From positions 2,790,001 to 2,854,000 of the forward strand of contig NZ_CP089932.1 of the NCBI RefSeq assembly GCF_021365465.1: a stretch of 64,000 bases of DNA, read 5' to 3'. The position numbers and the translations under genes were made by a program. Position 1 is the first letter of the stretch. Every line of letters starts with the position of its first letter. This document shows positions 47,748 through 58,883 of this stretch, one piece after another. The DNA is from Erwinia tracheiphila (GTDB taxonomy: Bacteria > Pseudomonadota > Gammaproteobacteria > Enterobacterales > Enterobacteriaceae). The notes beneath the pieces are model-generated. The model searched no databases. It was not told the DNA's origin and saw only the letters and a list, made by a program, of their open reading frames with translations.

Positions 47748-48949
47748 GTGTATTAGTCGCGACTTGATCTGACACTGGACCTTGAAAGGTTGAGAGTTAC
47801 CGGTTTTGATATGGGTGTCTAATCCTTAAACAAAACGCGAGGTAACTCTCATGATTCATACTAACAATCCCATCATCAAACACAAAGCCGGCCTGCTCAA
47901 TCTCGCCGAAGAACTCGGTAACGTATCAAAAGCCTGCAAGATCATGGGCGTGTCACGCGACACGTTTTACCGTTATCAGGAACTGGCTGCTGAAGGCGGC
48001 ATCGATGCGCTGATTAACCAGAACCGCCGCGTCCCCAACCTGAAGAACCGCGCCGACGAAGCCACTGAACGCGCTGTTGTTGAATATGCCGTTGAGTTCC
48101 CGGCCCACGGGCAACACCGGACCAGTAATGAGCTGCGTAAAAAAGGCGTGTTTATCTCCGGTAGCGGCGTGCGCTCCATCTGGCAACGGCACGACCTGGA
48201 GAACTTCCGTAAACGCCTGAAGGCACTTGAGGAAAAGGTCGCCAGAGAAGGCATCGTGCTTACCGACGCTCAAATCGCAGCGCTGGAGAAGAAGGCCCAC
48301 GATGACGAGGCCAGCGGAGAAATCGAAACTGCTCACCCGGGTTATCTCGGGTCGCAGGACACCTTCTACGTGGGCAATCTGAAAGGTGTGGGTCGTATCT
48401 ACCAGCAGACGTTCGTGGATACGTACTCGAAAGTGGCACACTGCAAGCTGTATACGAGTAAAACGCCGATCACCGCCGCAGACCTGCTCAATGATCGCGT
48501 ACTGCCGTTCTACGAGGCTCAGGGACTGCCGATGCTGAGGATCCTGACCGACAGGGGAACGGAGTACTGTGGTAAGGTGGAGCAGCATGATTACCAGCTG
48601 TATCTGGCCATCAACGATATCGACCATACAAAAACGAAGGCGATGTCTCCGCAGACGAACGGCATCTGCGAGCGCTTCCATAAAACTATTTTGCAGGATT
48701 TTTATCAGGTTACGTTCCGTAAGAAGTTATACGAAGACCTGGAGAGCCTGCAAACGGATCTGGACAACGGGTTGTGGCATTACAATAATGAGCGAACTCA
48801 TCAGGGAAAAATGTGCTGCGGGCGTACGCCAATGGCCACGTTACTTGATGGTAAACGAGTCTGGGCAGAAAAAAATCTGAACCAGATGTAATCTGACAGA
48901 CACCTGTATAAATAACCGGTAACTGTCAGATCAGGTCTGAGCTAGTACA
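47748..48949 (+). mobile_element. IS481-family insertion sequence, copy 2 (1202 bp, intact)
   Basis: Ends TGTATTAGTCGCGACTTGAT and (reverse complement) TGTACTAGCTCAGACCTGAT, 7-bp duplication CTTTAGG at 47741-47747 and 48950-48956. Clean duplication plus an intact transposase suggest a recent insertion. Confidence 0.95.
47851..48891 (+). CDS. IS481-family transposase
   Basis: 346 residues: N-terminal helix-turn-helix (NLAEELGNVSKACKIMGVSR), then an integrase core with catalytic acids in TFVDTYSKVAHC, RILTDRGTEYC and SPQTNGICERFHKTILQDFY. Compared with the dead copy at 9046-10086 it has no stops or frameshifts, so it is probably active. Confidence 0.95.
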   Translation: MIHTNNPIIKHKAGLLNLAEELGNVSKACKIMGVSRDTFYRYQELAAEGGIDALINQNRRVPNLKNRADEATERAVVEYAVEFPAHGQHRTSNELRKKGVFISGSGVRSIWQRHDLENFRKRLKALEEKVAREGIVLTDAQIAALEKKAHDDEASGEIETAHPGYLGSQDTFYVGNLKGVGRIYQQTFVDTYSKVAHCKLYTSKTPITAADLLNDRVLPFYEAQGLPMLRILTDRGTEYCGKVEQHDYQLYLAINDIDHTKTKAMSPQTNGICERFHKTILQDFYQVTFRKKLYEDLESLQTDLDNGLWHYNNERTHQGKMCCGRTPMATLLDGKRVWAEKNLNQM

Positions 48950-49400
48950 CTTTAGGCTATTATGACAGCTGGTACCATCCGGCTCCTGAATTACATAAAA
49001 GCATTGGTATCATTCTGTTCGCTGTAATGATATTCAGGGTTGTCTGGCGATTTTTTTCACCACCGCCCAAATCTCTCGCCAGTTATTCACCCGCAACCAA
49101 ACTTGGCGCACTGGCAGTACATCTTCTGCTATATGGCATCCTGTTTGCCATTTTTATCAGTGGCTACCTGATTTCCACCGCTGATGGCCAGCCCATTGTT
49201 GTCTTTGGCCTTTTTTCTGTCCCTGCCACACTGGACGGATTAGGCGAACAGGCTGATTTGGCAGGGAATATTCATCTGTGGCTTGCCTGGAGTGTGGTGG
49301 TTCTGTCCGCTCTTCATGCGCTTGCCGCACTGAAGCATCACTTTATCGACCGGGACAGTACGCTGAAACGGATGCTGGGTAAATCACCCGAATAACCTCT

Positions 49401-49432
49401 GGAAGAAGGGAAGAAGGGAAGAAGGGAAGAAG
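49401..49432 (+). repeat. Four tandem copies of GGAAGAAG at the yceI ribosome binding site
   Basis: Four exact 8-bp units end 9 bases before the yceI ATG and begin 5 bases after the yceJ stop. Every unit is Shine-Dalgarno-like. Confidence 0.95.
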
Positions 49433-49441
49433 GAAGGAAAG

Positions 49442-50014
49442 ATGATCAAGAAAAATCTGCTGGCAGTGACAACCACACTGATGCTGAGTATGGGTGCGGT
49501 GCACGCCGCTGACTACAAAATAGACAAGCAGGGCCAACACGCCTTTGTACAATTCCGTATTCAGCATCTGGGATACAGCTGGCTGTACGGTACATTTAAA
49601 GACTTCGACGGCAAATTCACCTATGACGAAGCCGATCCGACAAAAGATAAAGTGGATGTCACCATTAAAACGGCCAGTGTGGATACCAACCATGCTGAAC
49701 GTGACAAACATTTGCGCAGCGCTGAATTTCTGAACGTTGCCAAATATCCCCTGGCCACATTTGTTTCCACTTCAGTTAAAAAAGACGGCAACGAAATGGC
49801 AATTGCTGGCAACCTGACGCTGAATGGCATAACCAAACCTGTTACCCTTGAAGCCAAAAAGATGGGTGAAGGAAAGGATCCTTGGGGCGGCTATCGCGCT
49901 GGTTTTACAGCTGAAACCACGCTGACGCTGAAGGACTTTAATATCACGACGGATCTGGGACCGGCTGCAAAGCAGGCCGAGTTGATCATTTCCGTTGAGG
50001 GGATTCGTCAGTAA
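49442..50014 (+). CDS. yceI: YceI-family periplasmic lipid-binding protein
   Basis: 190 residues with a Sec signal peptide ([20 protein letters not shown] to VHAAD) and the YceI beta-barrel motifs [20 protein letters not shown] and [10 protein letters not shown]. The fold carries polyprenyl-type lipids; it may serve the neighbouring b561 cytochrome. The cytochrome partner is destroyed by IS481, yet yceI is intact. Its ribosome binding site lies in an 8-bp tandem repeat. Confidence 0.96.
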   Translation: MIKKNLLAVTTTLMLSMGAVHAADYKIDKQGQHAFVQFRIQHLGYSWLYGTFKDFDGKFTYDEADPTKDKVDVTIKTASVDTNHAERDKHLRSAEFLNVAKYPLATFVSTSVKKDGNEMAIAGNLTLNGITKPVTLEAKKMGEGKDPWGGYRAGFTAETTLTLKDFNITTDLGPAAKQAELIISVEGIRQ

Positions 50015-50020
50015 TATTAT

Positions 50021-50040
50021 TCCCCGCCTGCAGGTGGGGA
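50021..50040. terminator. Bidirectional hairpin between yceI and trhO
   Basis: TCCCCGCCTG pairs with CAGGTGGGGA with no T-run; it lies between two converging genes. Confidence 0.5.
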
Positions 50041-50059
50041 ATTGCTTTGATGCCGTTCC

Positions 50060-51112
50060 TTAGCTATCCGCAGAAGGGATCCTGAGCGTAATATTCAGCA
50101 GGCCGCGGGACTTATTAAAGATTTTATTGCCATTTTCGCGGCCCGCGCGACGGGCGCGTTGCTCTTCCGGCGAAAGTGCCAGCTCTTCCATACAAACCGG
50201 GCTGCAACAATGATGATATTTTTCAGCACATTCCGGGCACTGAATAAACAGCAAATGGCAACCATCATTTTTGCAGTTAACGTGCGTATCGCAAGGTGCA
50301 CCACACTGATGGCACTGGGCTATAACATCCTCTGAAATACGCTCCCCCATTCTTTCATCAAAGACAAAATTCTTGCCTTTAAAACGGACGGGCAACCCCT
50401 GCTCACGCGCACGGCGGGCATATTCAATAATCCCGCCCTCAATGTGATAGACATTTTCAAAGCCGTTGTGCCGCATCCAGGCACTGGCTTTTTCGCAGCG
50501 GATTCCACCTGTGCAGTACATCACAATTTTTTTATCTTTATTATCCTGCAGCATATCAACTGCCATTGGCAGCTGATCGCGGAACGTGTCAGCCGGTATC
50601 TCCAGCGCGTTTTCAAAGCGCCCAACTTCATATTCATAATGGTTGCGCATATCAACAAACACAACATCTGGATCGTCCAGCAGGACATTGACTTCACTGG
50701 CCTTCAGATAGCCACCAACATTACTGGCATCAAAAGTTTCATCAGCAATCCCGTCCGCCACGATGCGCTCACGCACTTTCAGGCGCAACACCCAGAATGA
50801 TTTCCCGTCGTCATCCAGGGCAATATTCATACGCAGGTTATTGAGCGCAGGATCAAAACCGTAAAGCATCGTTTTCAAGGCTTCATAATGGCTGGCTGGT
50901 ACACTGATTTGCGCGTTAATTCCCTCAGTAGCAACGTAGACACGCCCAAAAACCTTCAGTTGGGTGAACTGCACATAAAGTGCATCGCGAAAAGCTTTGG
51001 GGTCATCAATGGTAAAATACTTGTAGAAGGAGACCGTTGTGCGCGGTTCAGTTTCAGCCAACATCCGAGCCTTCAGCTCTTCATTGGAAACAAGGTTATG
51101 TAACACTGGCAT
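50060..51112 (-). CDS. trhO: tRNA uridine-34 hydroxylase TrhO (YceA)
   Basis: 350 residues. N-terminal acylphosphatase-like part, rhodanese domain with [20 protein letters not shown] and active-site loop [16 protein letters not shown], and a C-terminal zinc-like cysteine cluster ([20 protein letters not shown]). It forms 5-hydroxyuridine at the tRNA wobble base. Intact; single gene facing yceI. Confidence 0.96.
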   Translation of the reverse strand: MPVLHNLVSNEELKARMLAETEPRTTVSFYKYFTIDDPKAFRDALYVQFTQLKVFGRVYVATEGINAQISVPASHYEALKTMLYGFDPALNNLRMNIALDDDGKSFWVLRLKVRERIVADGIADETFDASNVGGYLKASEVNVLLDDPDVVFVDMRNHYEYEVGRFENALEIPADTFRDQLPMAVDMLQDNKDKKIVMYCTGGIRCEKASAWMRHNGFENVYHIEGGIIEYARRAREQGLPVRFKGKNFVFDERMGERISEDVIAQCHQCGAPCDTHVNCKNDGCHLLFIQCPECAEKYHHCCSPVCMEELALSPEEQRARRAGRENGNKIFNKSRGLLNITLRIPSADS

Positions 51113-51632
51113 GGTGTACTTTCCTTCATTTATAAGAAAATTTTGCGGACGCTATGATACCTGAATGCTTTCTGAAACAAAGAGATTACGCCAAAAATTG
51201 TTGACCTTCTTCGCGTGGGCAGAACCGTCGCAGTGCTGCCCTTAACTATCCTGCAACACGTCAATAGTCATACCACTCAACGCAGAGCGAACGCTCGCAA
51301 ACCACGGTTGTTCAATATGGCAGTGTAAATGGCCAATATAGAATCGGTCTGCTGAGGGAACTCATAAATCTGGACCCGCGCGAAATCATCATCACAGAAT
51401 GTAAATCACGCGGTTAAGTCGCGATCGACGTCTCCCATGCCGACACAATCATGGCTTGCAGGAAACGTTCAACATGTCCAAATCCCAAAATTAATTTCGT
51501 CGATCACGCCGATAAACATGCAGAAAGTCAGCGTGTTATTTCAGTTCAGCGTAAATAAATGGCACAATAGGTTATAAATATAATTCATCACGGGCAGCAT
51601 AATGGTGCCCCTTTGTAACGAGCTGGACACAC
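51113..51632. other. Intergenic region between trhO and lpxL
   Basis: 520 bases without a full gene. The minus strand around 51280-51390 carries a protein-like stretch (FARVQIYEFPQQTDSILAIY, then TAILNNRGLRAFAL) with flanking stops, which may be a relic; I cannot name it. Confidence 0.4.
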
Positions 51633-52553
51633 ATGACTCCGTTGCCTCAATTTACACGTGCCCTGTTGCATCCCCGTTATTGGTTTACCTGGCTGGGTAT
51701 CGGCCTGCTTTACCTGCTGGTGCTGCTGCCCTATCCGGTTCTGTATCGTCTGGGTTACATTCTGGGCCGTATTTCTATGCATTTTCTGAAACATCGTGTT
51801 CAGGTGGCCCGTCGTAATCTGCAGCTTTGCTTTCCCAACATGCCCGATGCAGAGCGTGAGGCAATGGTAAAGCGTAATTTTGAATCCGTTGGCATGGGAC
51901 TTTTTGAAACCGGTATGGCCTGGTTCTGGCCAGACTGGCGCATCAACAAATGGTTTGAGGTCCGCGGCCTGGAACATATCGCTAAAGCACATCAGGAAGG
52001 TAAAGGGGTGCTGCTCATTGGCATGCATTTTCTCACTCTGGAACTGGGCGCACGTATTTTTGGCATCCATAATCCGGGAATTGGCGTCTATCGTCCAAAC
52101 GACAACGCCCTGCTGGACTGGCTTCAAACCTGGGGACGAATGCGTTCCAATAAAAGCATGCTGGATCGTAAAGACTTAAAGGGCATGATTCGCGCCCTTA
52201 AAAATGGCGATATTATCTGGTATGCACCGGATCACGATTATGGCCCCAAAAGCAGCGTTTTTGCTCCGCTCTTTGCCGTGGACCAGGCCGCTTCCACAAA
52301 AGGCAGCTATTTGCTGATCCGCAGCGGCAATCCGGCCGTTATTCCTTTTGTTCCCCGTCGGCTGCCGTATGGTCAAGGGTATGAAATGGTGATCCTGCCT
52401 GAGGAACTCTCAATACCGCTTACCGATGAGACGGCCACCGCCACCCGCATGAATAAAGTTGTTGAACACGGTGTTTTGATGGCCCCGGAGCAGTATATGT
52501 GGCTGCATCGCCGCTTTAAAACCCGACCGCCCGGTGAGCGTTCTGTTTACTGA
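51633..52553 (+). CDS. lpxL: Lipid A lauroyl acyltransferase LpxL (HtrB)
   Basis: 306 residues, equal to E. coli. One N-terminal membrane anchor ([20 protein letters not shown]), the catalytic HX4E motif in [10 protein letters not shown], and conserved [11 protein letters not shown] and [19 protein letters not shown]. Adds the first secondary acyl chain to Kdo2-lipid IVA. Divergent from trhO; mdtG, its E. coli neighbour, is absent. Confidence 0.96.
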   Translation: MTPLPQFTRALLHPRYWFTWLGIGLLYLLVLLPYPVLYRLGYILGRISMHFLKHRVQVARRNLQLCFPNMPDAEREAMVKRNFESVGMGLFETGMAWFWPDWRINKWFEVRGLEHIAKAHQEGKGVLLIGMHFLTLELGARIFGIHNPGIGVYRPNDNALLDWLQTWGRMRSNKSMLDRKDLKGMIRALKNGDIIWYAPDHDYGPKSSVFAPLFAVDQAASTKGSYLLIRSGNPAVIPFVPRRLPYGQGYEMVILPEELSIPLTDETATATRMNKVVEHGVLMAPEQYMWLHRRFKTRPPGERSVY

Positions 52554-52558
52554 CCACC

Positions 52559-52588
52559 TGGCAGGCAATCAGATTGCCTGCTGGTTTT
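52559..52588 (+). terminator. lpxL terminator
   Basis: GCAGGCAA-TCAGA-TTGCCTGC followed by TGGTTTTCC, seven bases after the stop. Confidence 0.75.
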
Positions 52589-52863
52589 CCCTTATCAGTC
52601 TTTCTGTAACCGTTCACTTTATGAGCTATACTCTTTGCTTCCGTTTCGCGGAAACATCCGTGGTCAAAAGCAGGGACGTTAATCCAGGCCGGGATATGGC
52701 AGTGAGGGGGCATGACATCCCTTTTTCGTTACCCTGGTTAATCTCCGCCCTCTGGCTCACCGTGCGCAACTGTCTCTCTGAATTTGAGAAATCAGCATAA
52801 GCAACCGCCGCAAATTGAGGGACAGGCTTGCGTGAAACACTATCTTTATACAAAGGACATATT

Positions 52864-53385
52864 ATGAAAAGTGATTCGCTCAGGGACAAAATTGTATTGG
52901 CTGTGCTACTGGGGATTATTGCTGGCATCATCTGTGCCGTAACCAAGCTGGGCTGGGAAGTACCTTTCCCTGCCAGAACAGCATTGAGAGATGCAACGAA
53001 CCCACCACAACAAATTCTGCAACAGCTTGGCTTCTCACATAATTTTACCCATCTGAGCTACTTCTACAGTGGTTTTCCTCGCCCGATTGTCAGTTTTATC
53101 ATGCATTTTGGCTTTTCAGTCACTTTTACTGTTCTCTATTGCATTTTGGCGGAGTTCAAGTCAGGCATTACCTTATGGCAAGGCGCAATCTATGGCCTGG
53201 TTATCTGGTTTGTTTTTCATGTTGTTTTACTGCCCATTTGTGGCACAATCCCTGCCCCTTGGGACCAGCCTCTACATGAACATTTCTCTGAAATTACCGG
53301 CCATATGTTTTGTTTTTGGGCAGCGGAGCTGGCCCGATTTGCACTGCGGGTTAAGTTAACGGGTCAGCCTGTTCCAGCCCACTAA
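52864..53385 (+). CDS. YagU-like inner-membrane protein (DUF1440)
   Basis: 173 residues from the ATG at 52864 (MKSDSLRDKIVLAVLLGIIA), with AAAGGA upstream. Features shared with YagU: GWEVPFPARTA near the first helix, LAEFKSGITLWQGAIYGLVI, and SEITGHMFCFWAAELAR at the end; three or four membrane segments. E. coli YagU supports acid resistance. It is not in this place in E. coli, where mdtG lies here. Confidence 0.8.
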   Translation: MKSDSLRDKIVLAVLLGIIAGIICAVTKLGWEVPFPARTALRDATNPPQQILQQLGFSHNFTHLSYFYSGFPRPIVSFIMHFGFSVTFTVLYCILAEFKSGITLWQGAIYGLVIWFVFHVVLLPICGTIPAPWDQPLHEHFSEITGHMFCFWAAELARFALRVKLTGQPVPAH

Positions 53386-53732
53386 ATAGCTATGCCTCTC
53401 CTGCCTTTGCCGTTACGGCTATGTGGCAGACCGGGGTAAAGGCAAAAGATCGCAGGCCATATGCAGTGCACTCAGACTAGAGAAAAAAGCCCCCACGCCC
53501 TGCTCTGCATGGACTGCGCAGAAGCAGATCACTATTCCCAGGCTGCCAGGAGTGACGGCATCGTAGTGCCGTCACCTTTACTCACCGTGCAAAGCTGCGA
53601 AAACGCTTTCTGAGCTAATCAATTGGTACCTTGACGTAATATGGTTTCCGTTCTTTTTAACCGCCGCCTTTCCTCTTGTCAGTCTTCGACTATCCTTTTT
53701 TCTGACGACAATATTTGTAACGGAGAAACCTG
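53386..53732. other. Intergenic region before msyB with a perfect hairpin
   Basis: 347 bases without a gene. GTGACGGCA-TCGTAG-TGCCGTCAC at 53552-53575 is a perfect 9-bp hairpin, followed by CTTTACTC; it may end the YagU-like transcript. The msyB promoter must lie after it. Confidence 0.55.
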
Positions 53733-54131
53733 ATGAACCTTTATGCAACGCTGGAGGAAGCCATTGATGCGGCACGGGAAGAGTTCCTCGCAGCGAATCC
53801 AGAAATGGAAGACGACGACGCTTTCGTCAGTCAGTTCAACCTGCAAAAATATGTGATGCAGGACGGCGATATTATGTGGCAGGCTGAATTTTTTGCTGAT
53901 GAAGCTGATGAAGGGGAGTACCTTTCATTACGCAGCGGAGAAGCCGCTCAGGCCATTTTTGACGGCGACTTTGATGAAATTGAGATTCGTCAGGAATGGC
54001 TACCGGAGAATACACTGCACGAATGGGATGAAGGAGAGTTCCAGCTTGAGCCGCCAGCTGACAGTGAAGAAGGAAAAGCAGCCGCGTCGGAATGGGAAGA
54101 CGATAATACTGACTCTGACAATTATGCCTGA
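53733..54131 (+). CDS. msyB: Acidic protein MsyB
   Basis: 132 residues, extremely acidic (EEAIDAAREEFLAANPEMED, DDDAFVSQ, DEGEFQLEPPADSEE). NLQKYVMQDGDIMWQAEFFA and IEIRQEWLPENTLHEWDEGE match E. coli MsyB, which suppresses secretion defects in multicopy and behaves as a stress-induced acidic chaperone. CGGAGA site 7 bases before the ATG. Convergent with yceK. Confidence 0.96.
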   Translation: MNLYATLEEAIDAAREEFLAANPEMEDDDAFVSQFNLQKYVMQDGDIMWQAEFFADEADEGEYLSLRSGEAAQAIFDGDFDEIEIRQEWLPENTLHEWDEGEFQLEPPADSEEGKAAASEWEDDNTDSDNYA

Positions 54132-54137
54132 TAATTA

Positions 54138-54380
54138 TTACTCATACGGACCGTGGTGAACATCCACCGGCAGCAAAAGCGTGTCCACCACCAGAGATAG
54201 CGGCAGATCGATAATAGTCAGAAAACGCCAGGGCGTGTCGCGGATATCCCACTGCACGCCAGGATAAAACTGGTTGCCATGCCCCTGCCCCGGCATTGTA
54301 CGACTGATAATGCTGCCGCACCCACTTAATGCTATGACAGAAAGCCCCAGCAACATTCCGCGCAACAATAAAGTCATCAT
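54138..54380 (-). CDS. yceK: YceK-family lipoprotein (DUF1375)
   Basis: 80 residues with a lipoprotein signal ending IALSGC, then GSIISRTMPGQGHGNQFYPG and a conserved end LLLPVDVHHGPYE, very close to E. coli YceK. Function unknown; small envelope lipoprotein. It lies downstream of mdoGH on the same strand, with a terminator in between. Confidence 0.93.
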   Translation of the reverse strand: MMTLLLRGMLLGLSVIALSGCGSIISRTMPGQGHGNQFYPGVQWDIRDTPWRFLTIIDLPLSLVVDTLLLPVDVHHGPYE

Positions 54381-54474
54381 TTTTTCTCAATAAAAACGCG
54401 CCATTTTACTGCGAGCATTTGCAGCAAAAAAGGGAAACCGCAAAGTTCCTGTAAAACCGACAAAAAATTTGCAT

Positions 54475-54503
54475 AAAAAACCGGGAGGTTAATCCCGGTT
54501 TTT
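54475..54503 (-). terminator. mdoGH terminator
   Basis: CCGGGA-GGTTAA-TCCCGG with A-rich and T-rich flanks on either side; on the minus strand TTTTTT follows. It lies 12 bases after the mdoH stop. Confidence 0.85.
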
Positions 54504-54514
54504 AACAATTGATA

Positions 54515-57082
54515 TCAGCGCTTTGCCGTCTGAATCGCTTCAGGATTCATTTTTAACGATTGATAATAGTCAAACCAGTCGTGGTACTTATCCGCATGTT
54601 GCCACAGCTGATAATGCATGCGTGACAGCGTAACCGGGTCACTAATCAGCGCCAGGCGGCGATCGCGATCGAGTTTAGTGGGTGATTCCCTCAGTGCCTG
54701 CTCGACACGACGATCGCGGGCGAATTCAAGAATGTCACTTTTAAGGTGCCGTGACGTTGCCATCGCACTGGCAAGCGCATTGAACGACGGGTTAAACATC
54801 GCGTGCATAAATCCGTCTTTCAACGCACGAGACCGGTTCAGCTCGTTGTATCTGTCAGTATCCAGCAGCTCCTTAGGCGGATCATACTCTTCCGGGATCA
54901 GGAACAACTTCGCCCTTTTTGAGGCCATTCCCGTAGTGGCACGACTGGAGAATACCGAGACGAACGGCGACAGAATCAGCGAGAATACGATAGGTGCCAG
55001 CCACCAGAGAAAGTTCAGATCGAGCCAGCCCATTCCTGCCGCCCAGACAATCCCTAACAACATCTGTAAGCCATGGCGTTTGAATGCCTCACTCCACGGC
55101 GTGGCATCGTCATCACGCTGCGGTGAGTTCCAGACCACTTCCCAGCCCAGAAATGCACTCACCACAAACACGGTGTGGAACAGCATTCTGACCGGTGCCA
55201 GTAACACTGAAAACAGCATTTCCAAAAAGAGTGAGATAAAGATACGGAAAGCACCACCATAGGGTTTTGCGCCTTTGCACCAAATCAGGATCACACTCAG
55301 CAGCTTTGGCAGGAACAGCAGCACCAGCGTCGTGGAGAACAGCGCGATAGCCAGTTCAGGACGCCACTGCGGCCAGACGGGAAACAGCTGCCGCGGCTGT
55401 AGGAAATAGGATGGCTCCATCAACGTATGCACCACCTGCAGCGCGGTAGAAAGCGCGAGGAACATAAACCACAGCGGCGCAGACAGATAGGACATCACCC
55501 CGGTCAGAAACACTGCACGGTGAACCGGATGCATTCCCTTCACCAAAAACAGCCGGAAGTTCATCAGGTTACCGTGGCACCAGCGGCGGTCGCGTTTAAG
55601 TTCATCGAGCAGATTTGGCGGCAGTTCCTCATAAGAACCGGGTAAATCATAGGCTATCCACACGCCCCACCCCGCACGACGCATCAGCGCAGCTTCCACG
55701 AAGTCATGGGAGAGAATAGAGCCAGCGAAAGAACCTTCACCCGGCAACGGCGCAAGTGCACAGTGCTCAATAAAGGGTTTAACACGAATAATCGCATTAT
55801 GTCCCCAATAATGCGACTCGCCAAGCTGCCAGAAATGCAGGCCTGCGGTAAATAGTGGACCATACACGCGGGTAGCAAATTGCTGGCAGCGGGCATAAAG
55901 CGTGTCCATGCCGGAGGCTTTCGGTGACGACTGAATAATTCCGGCTTTCGGATTAGCTTCCATCATGCGCACCAGACTGGTGAGGCAATAACCACTCATC
56001 ACGCTGTCGGCATCCAGCACCACCATATAGCTATACTGGCTTCCCCAGCGTCGGCAGAAATCATCTATGTTGCCGCTCTTACGCTTGACACGACGACGAC
56101 GACGACGATAGAAAATACGGCCTTCACCCCCGACATCACGTACCAGCTCCATCCACGCCTTCTGCTCAGAAACAGCAATGTCCGGATTGTAACTGTCGCT
56201 GAGAATGTAAACATCGAAGTGCTGCTGTTCACCGGTTCTTACCACCGATTCCCAGGTTGCCCGCAGGCCAGCAAACACTCTGTCCACATCCTCGTTACAA
56301 ATCGGCATGATAAGCGCAGTACGATGCTCAGGATTAACAGGCTCATCACCGTGTGAGGCATAGGAAATACTGTATTTATCCTTTCCAATCAGCAGCTGCA
56401 GGAATCCCATTAGTGCAGTCCAGAACCCTGCCGATACCCAGCAAAACAGCACGGCAAAAAGGAACAGAATGCCGGTTTGCAGCACATAAGGCAGGATTTG
56501 CAGCAGCGATTGCTGCCAGTTCTGATTGATCATTTCAACCGGATCGATCAGCGCCCAGCCCTGATAAGGCAGAATGGTTTTCATGTACCAGGTCGCCACA
56601 ACGGTCTGGGCAATGGTCAGCAGCAACAGAATATAGCGGCGAATGGAGCCAACATGACGCCACTTCTCTTCGGAACGCTGCACCTCAGCATTGCTGCTGT
56701 ATCGAGGCTTGCTCTTACGACCGCGCAGAGAGTCCCACGCGCGGGACACGGGATTAGTACGCCAGGCCTCCGGGTACATGGATGAGCGAGTGTGACAGGG
56801 CATCGCTTTAAGCGTGGTACGCTCCAGGGCATCTTTACCAAACTGTTTTCCCTCGCCGATGGAGTCAGGCCAGGTCATCCCGACACGCGCTTTCACTGAA
56901 CTCATGGGTGCGTCATCCACACGCCCGGAGAGAGGCGATTCCTCTCCGCTCAGTGACTGGTGCAACTGGCTGAAGCTGTTTTCAGATTCAGCAGGCAACT
57001 GGGTGTTGAGCGCCTCTTTCCGCCCGGCAGAAAGAGGAAGCGCATCAATATATTCTGTGGGTATTGCAGTAGATTTATTCAT
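54515..57082 (-). CDS. mdoH: Glucan glucosyltransferase MdoH (OpgH)
   Basis: 855 residues (E. coli 847). Long cytoplasmic N terminus, membrane helices, then a GT2 domain with [40 protein letters not shown] (DxD) and [15 protein letters not shown] (processive RxxRW-type motif), and C-terminal membrane helices. It polymerises and moves the glucose backbone of osmoregulated periplasmic glucans, important for virulence in soft-rot and fire-blight relatives. Overlaps mdoG by 8 bases. Confidence 0.97.
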   Translation of the reverse strand: MNKSTAIPTEYIDALPLSAGRKEALNTQLPAESENSFSQLHQSLSGEESPLSGRVDDAPMSSVKARVGMTWPDSIGEGKQFGKDALERTTLKAMPCHTRSSMYPEAWRTNPVSRAWDSLRGRKSKPRYSSNAEVQRSEEKWRHVGSIRRYILLLLTIAQTVVATWYMKTILPYQGWALIDPVEMINQNWQQSLLQILPYVLQTGILFLFAVLFCWVSAGFWTALMGFLQLLIGKDKYSISYASHGDEPVNPEHRTALIMPICNEDVDRVFAGLRATWESVVRTGEQQHFDVYILSDSYNPDIAVSEQKAWMELVRDVGGEGRIFYRRRRRRVKRKSGNIDDFCRRWGSQYSYMVVLDADSVMSGYCLTSLVRMMEANPKAGIIQSSPKASGMDTLYARCQQFATRVYGPLFTAGLHFWQLGESHYWGHNAIIRVKPFIEHCALAPLPGEGSFAGSILSHDFVEAALMRRAGWGVWIAYDLPGSYEELPPNLLDELKRDRRWCHGNLMNFRLFLVKGMHPVHRAVFLTGVMSYLSAPLWFMFLALSTALQVVHTLMEPSYFLQPRQLFPVWPQWRPELAIALFSTTLVLLFLPKLLSVILIWCKGAKPYGGAFRIFISLFLEMLFSVLLAPVRMLFHTVFVVSAFLGWEVVWNSPQRDDDATPWSEAFKRHGLQMLLGIVWAAGMGWLDLNFLWWLAPIVFSLILSPFVSVFSSRATTGMASKRAKLFLIPEEYDPPKELLDTDRYNELNRSRALKDGFMHAMFNPSFNALASAMATSRHLKSDILEFARDRRVEQALRESPTKLDRDRRLALISDPVTLSRMHYQLWQHADKYHDWFDYYQSLKMNPEAIQTAKR

Positions 57083-58643
57083 TGGCAGGCAACTGATAGC
57101 TCCATGTTTCTGTCAGCGTCTTGTCACCGTTAAGCAGTGCAGCACGCATTTCTGTGGGCTGTTTGCTGTCTTTCACGCGCAGGCGCATAACTAATCGCCA
57201 GCCTTTAGTGACCGGATTATAACGCACGCTGCTTTCCACCAGCTCTCCGTTATTACCAATGCTAACCTGTGGTGTAACCGGAGTATTGTCGGGTAGCTGG
57301 CTCATCTGCTCGCCGGTGAAATCAACAATAAAAGCGACTGTGCCATCCGACTGACGCACCAGATTAGACTGCTTAATATCACCCGTTGAACGCAGCGTAT
57401 CCTTAACATAGGCCATTTCTGGCAAATGCAGTTGATTCTCATCACGAGTGAAATGCAGACGATAGATGAAATACATCTCTTTACCTGCATCAGGCAGGCT
57501 TTCAGGCGTCCAGAAGGCAACAATGTTGTCATTGGTTTCATCCGTGGTTGGGATTTCAACCAGCTCGATATGACCTTTACCCCAGTCCCCCTGAGGTTCG
57601 ATCCACGCACTGGGGCGCAAATCGTAACGGTCATCCAGATCCTGATATTGCGCAAAATCTCTGCCGCGCTGCAACAGGCCAAAGCCTTTTGGGCTCTCTA
57701 CGGTAAAAGTACTGACCGCCAGATGTTTTGGATTATTCAGCGGACGCCAGATCCACTCGCCATTTCCAGCATGAATCGACAGACCGCTGGAATCATGCAG
57801 CGCCGGACGATAATTAACCTGGGGCGAAGGCTGGTTTGCACCGAACAGGAACATACTGGTTAACGGTGCCACGCCAAGCTTACCGACTTTGTCACGCAGA
57901 TAGACTTTAGACTGAACGTCTACGGTGGTTTCTTTGCCCGGGGTAATCAGGAAACGGTAGGCTCCCGAGGCGCGCGGAGAATCCAGCAGCGCATAGATGA
58001 CCAGATGCTTATCGGACGGTTTTGGCCGCTCAACCCAAAATTCCTTAAAACGCGGAAATTCTTCACCCGACGGCAGGGCCGTATCAATAGCAAGACCTCG
58101 TGCGGAAAGACCGTACACCTGTCCCGCACCAATTACGCGAAAATAGCTGGCACCGAGAAAGCTGGTGATTTCATCGTCTTTTTTATTTTTGTTGTTCAGC
58201 GGAAAAAGCACTTTAAAACCGGCAAAACCAAGGTTTTTGACCGTTTCCGGGTCATGCTTAACATTGCCAAAGTTAAAATAGTCCGGCGAGTATTTAATCT
58301 CCCGCGAGGTCGACGCCGTGACCTCATTAATTTTCACCGGCAGGTCGAAATACATTCCCTGGTGATAAAACTCCAGCTTAAATGGGGTTTTCAGTTTATT
58401 CCACCAGGCTTTATCATGATTAAACTGAATTTGCTGATAATCAGCATATTTCATATCACGCAGCGGGGCAGGTAAATTGCCTTTGGGTGCTTCGTACCCT
58501 TTAGCTGCTAACTCTTTCGCCTGTTTTGCAACATCATCAATACCGAAAGCCCAAACCGAACCGACATGCATTGACAACATAATGGAAACACCAAGCCAGC
58601 TTAATTTCTTTAGTTGTGGCTTGTTTTTAATTTTAATCAGCAC
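57075..58643 (-). CDS. mdoG: Periplasmic glucan biosynthesis protein MdoG (OpgG)
   Basis: 522 residues (E. coli 511). Signal peptide ([20 protein letters not shown]), then [20 protein letters not shown] and [37 protein letters not shown] and the C-terminal [20 protein letters not shown]. MdoG processes or branches the glucan made by MdoH in the periplasm. First gene of mdoGH, divergent from mdoC. Confidence 0.97.
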   Translation of the reverse strand: MLIKIKNKPQLKKLSWLGVSIMLSMHVGSVWAFGIDDVAKQAKELAAKGYEAPKGNLPAPLRDMKYADYQQIQFNHDKAWWNKLKTPFKLEFYHQGMYFDLPVKINEVTASTSREIKYSPDYFNFGNVKHDPETVKNLGFAGFKVLFPLNNKNKKDDEITSFLGASYFRVIGAGQVYGLSARGLAIDTALPSGEEFPRFKEFWVERPKPSDKHLVIYALLDSPRASGAYRFLITPGKETTVDVQSKVYLRDKVGKLGVAPLTSMFLFGANQPSPQVNYRPALHDSSGLSIHAGNGEWIWRPLNNPKHLAVSTFTVESPKGFGLLQRGRDFAQYQDLDDRYDLRPSAWIEPQGDWGKGHIELVEIPTTDETNDNIVAFWTPESLPDAGKEMYFIYRLHFTRDENQLHLPEMAYVKDTLRSTGDIKQSNLVRQSDGTVAFIVDFTGEQMSQLPDNTPVTPQVSIGNNGELVESSVRYNPVTKGWRLVMRLRVKDSKQPTEMRAALLNGDKTLTETWSYQLPANE

Positions 58644-58883
58644 ATCCCCCCCTTTCGCGTGCCTGCATTGAACCCACTCATCTTAATGGATAAATTAGCT
58701 TTCGGACAGATCAAGTACACTTTTGTTCAGTACAAGAGCGGCTTTTAGCGCTCTGTTCTCAAGTAATTAGTGGATACAGATTCCCCTGATAGTATAAGTA
58801 CGATTTCTCAACTACAGTGAGCGTTAAGCTTTCGCGCGGCTCAGGGTGAGCCCGTGCCGTAACATGTTAATTACTGGATAAAT

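Larger units (their letters stand above)
47633..49395 (+). pseudogene. yceJ: YceJ/cytochrome b561-family protein, split by IS481
   Basis: Joining 47633-47747 with 48957-49395 restores one frame: MQWKNTPGRYGYITLLLHWL, VYGMFTLGLWMVTLGYYDSW, ELHKSIGIILFAVMIFRVVW and LWLAWSVVVLSALHALAALK with HHFIDRD. It is a four-helix membrane cytochrome b561 with histidine haem ligands. The IS481 copy lies between codons for VTL and GYYDSW. In E. coli yceJ and yceI are neighbours, as here. Confidence 0.95.

Noticed and set aside
47953..48681. 242-codon minus-strand frame inside IS481
   Set aside because: Shadow of the 346-residue transposase; the same shadow occurs in the dead copy.
54618..55262. 214-codon plus-strand frame opposite mdoH
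   Set aside because: Antisense to an essential-length mdoH with full GT2 motifs; composition is shadow-like.
56085..56110. Repetitive CGACGA tract in mdoH
   Set aside because: It encodes a run of arginines ([11 protein letters not shown]) within the intact reading frame of MdoH; a low-complexity coding tract, not a separate element.
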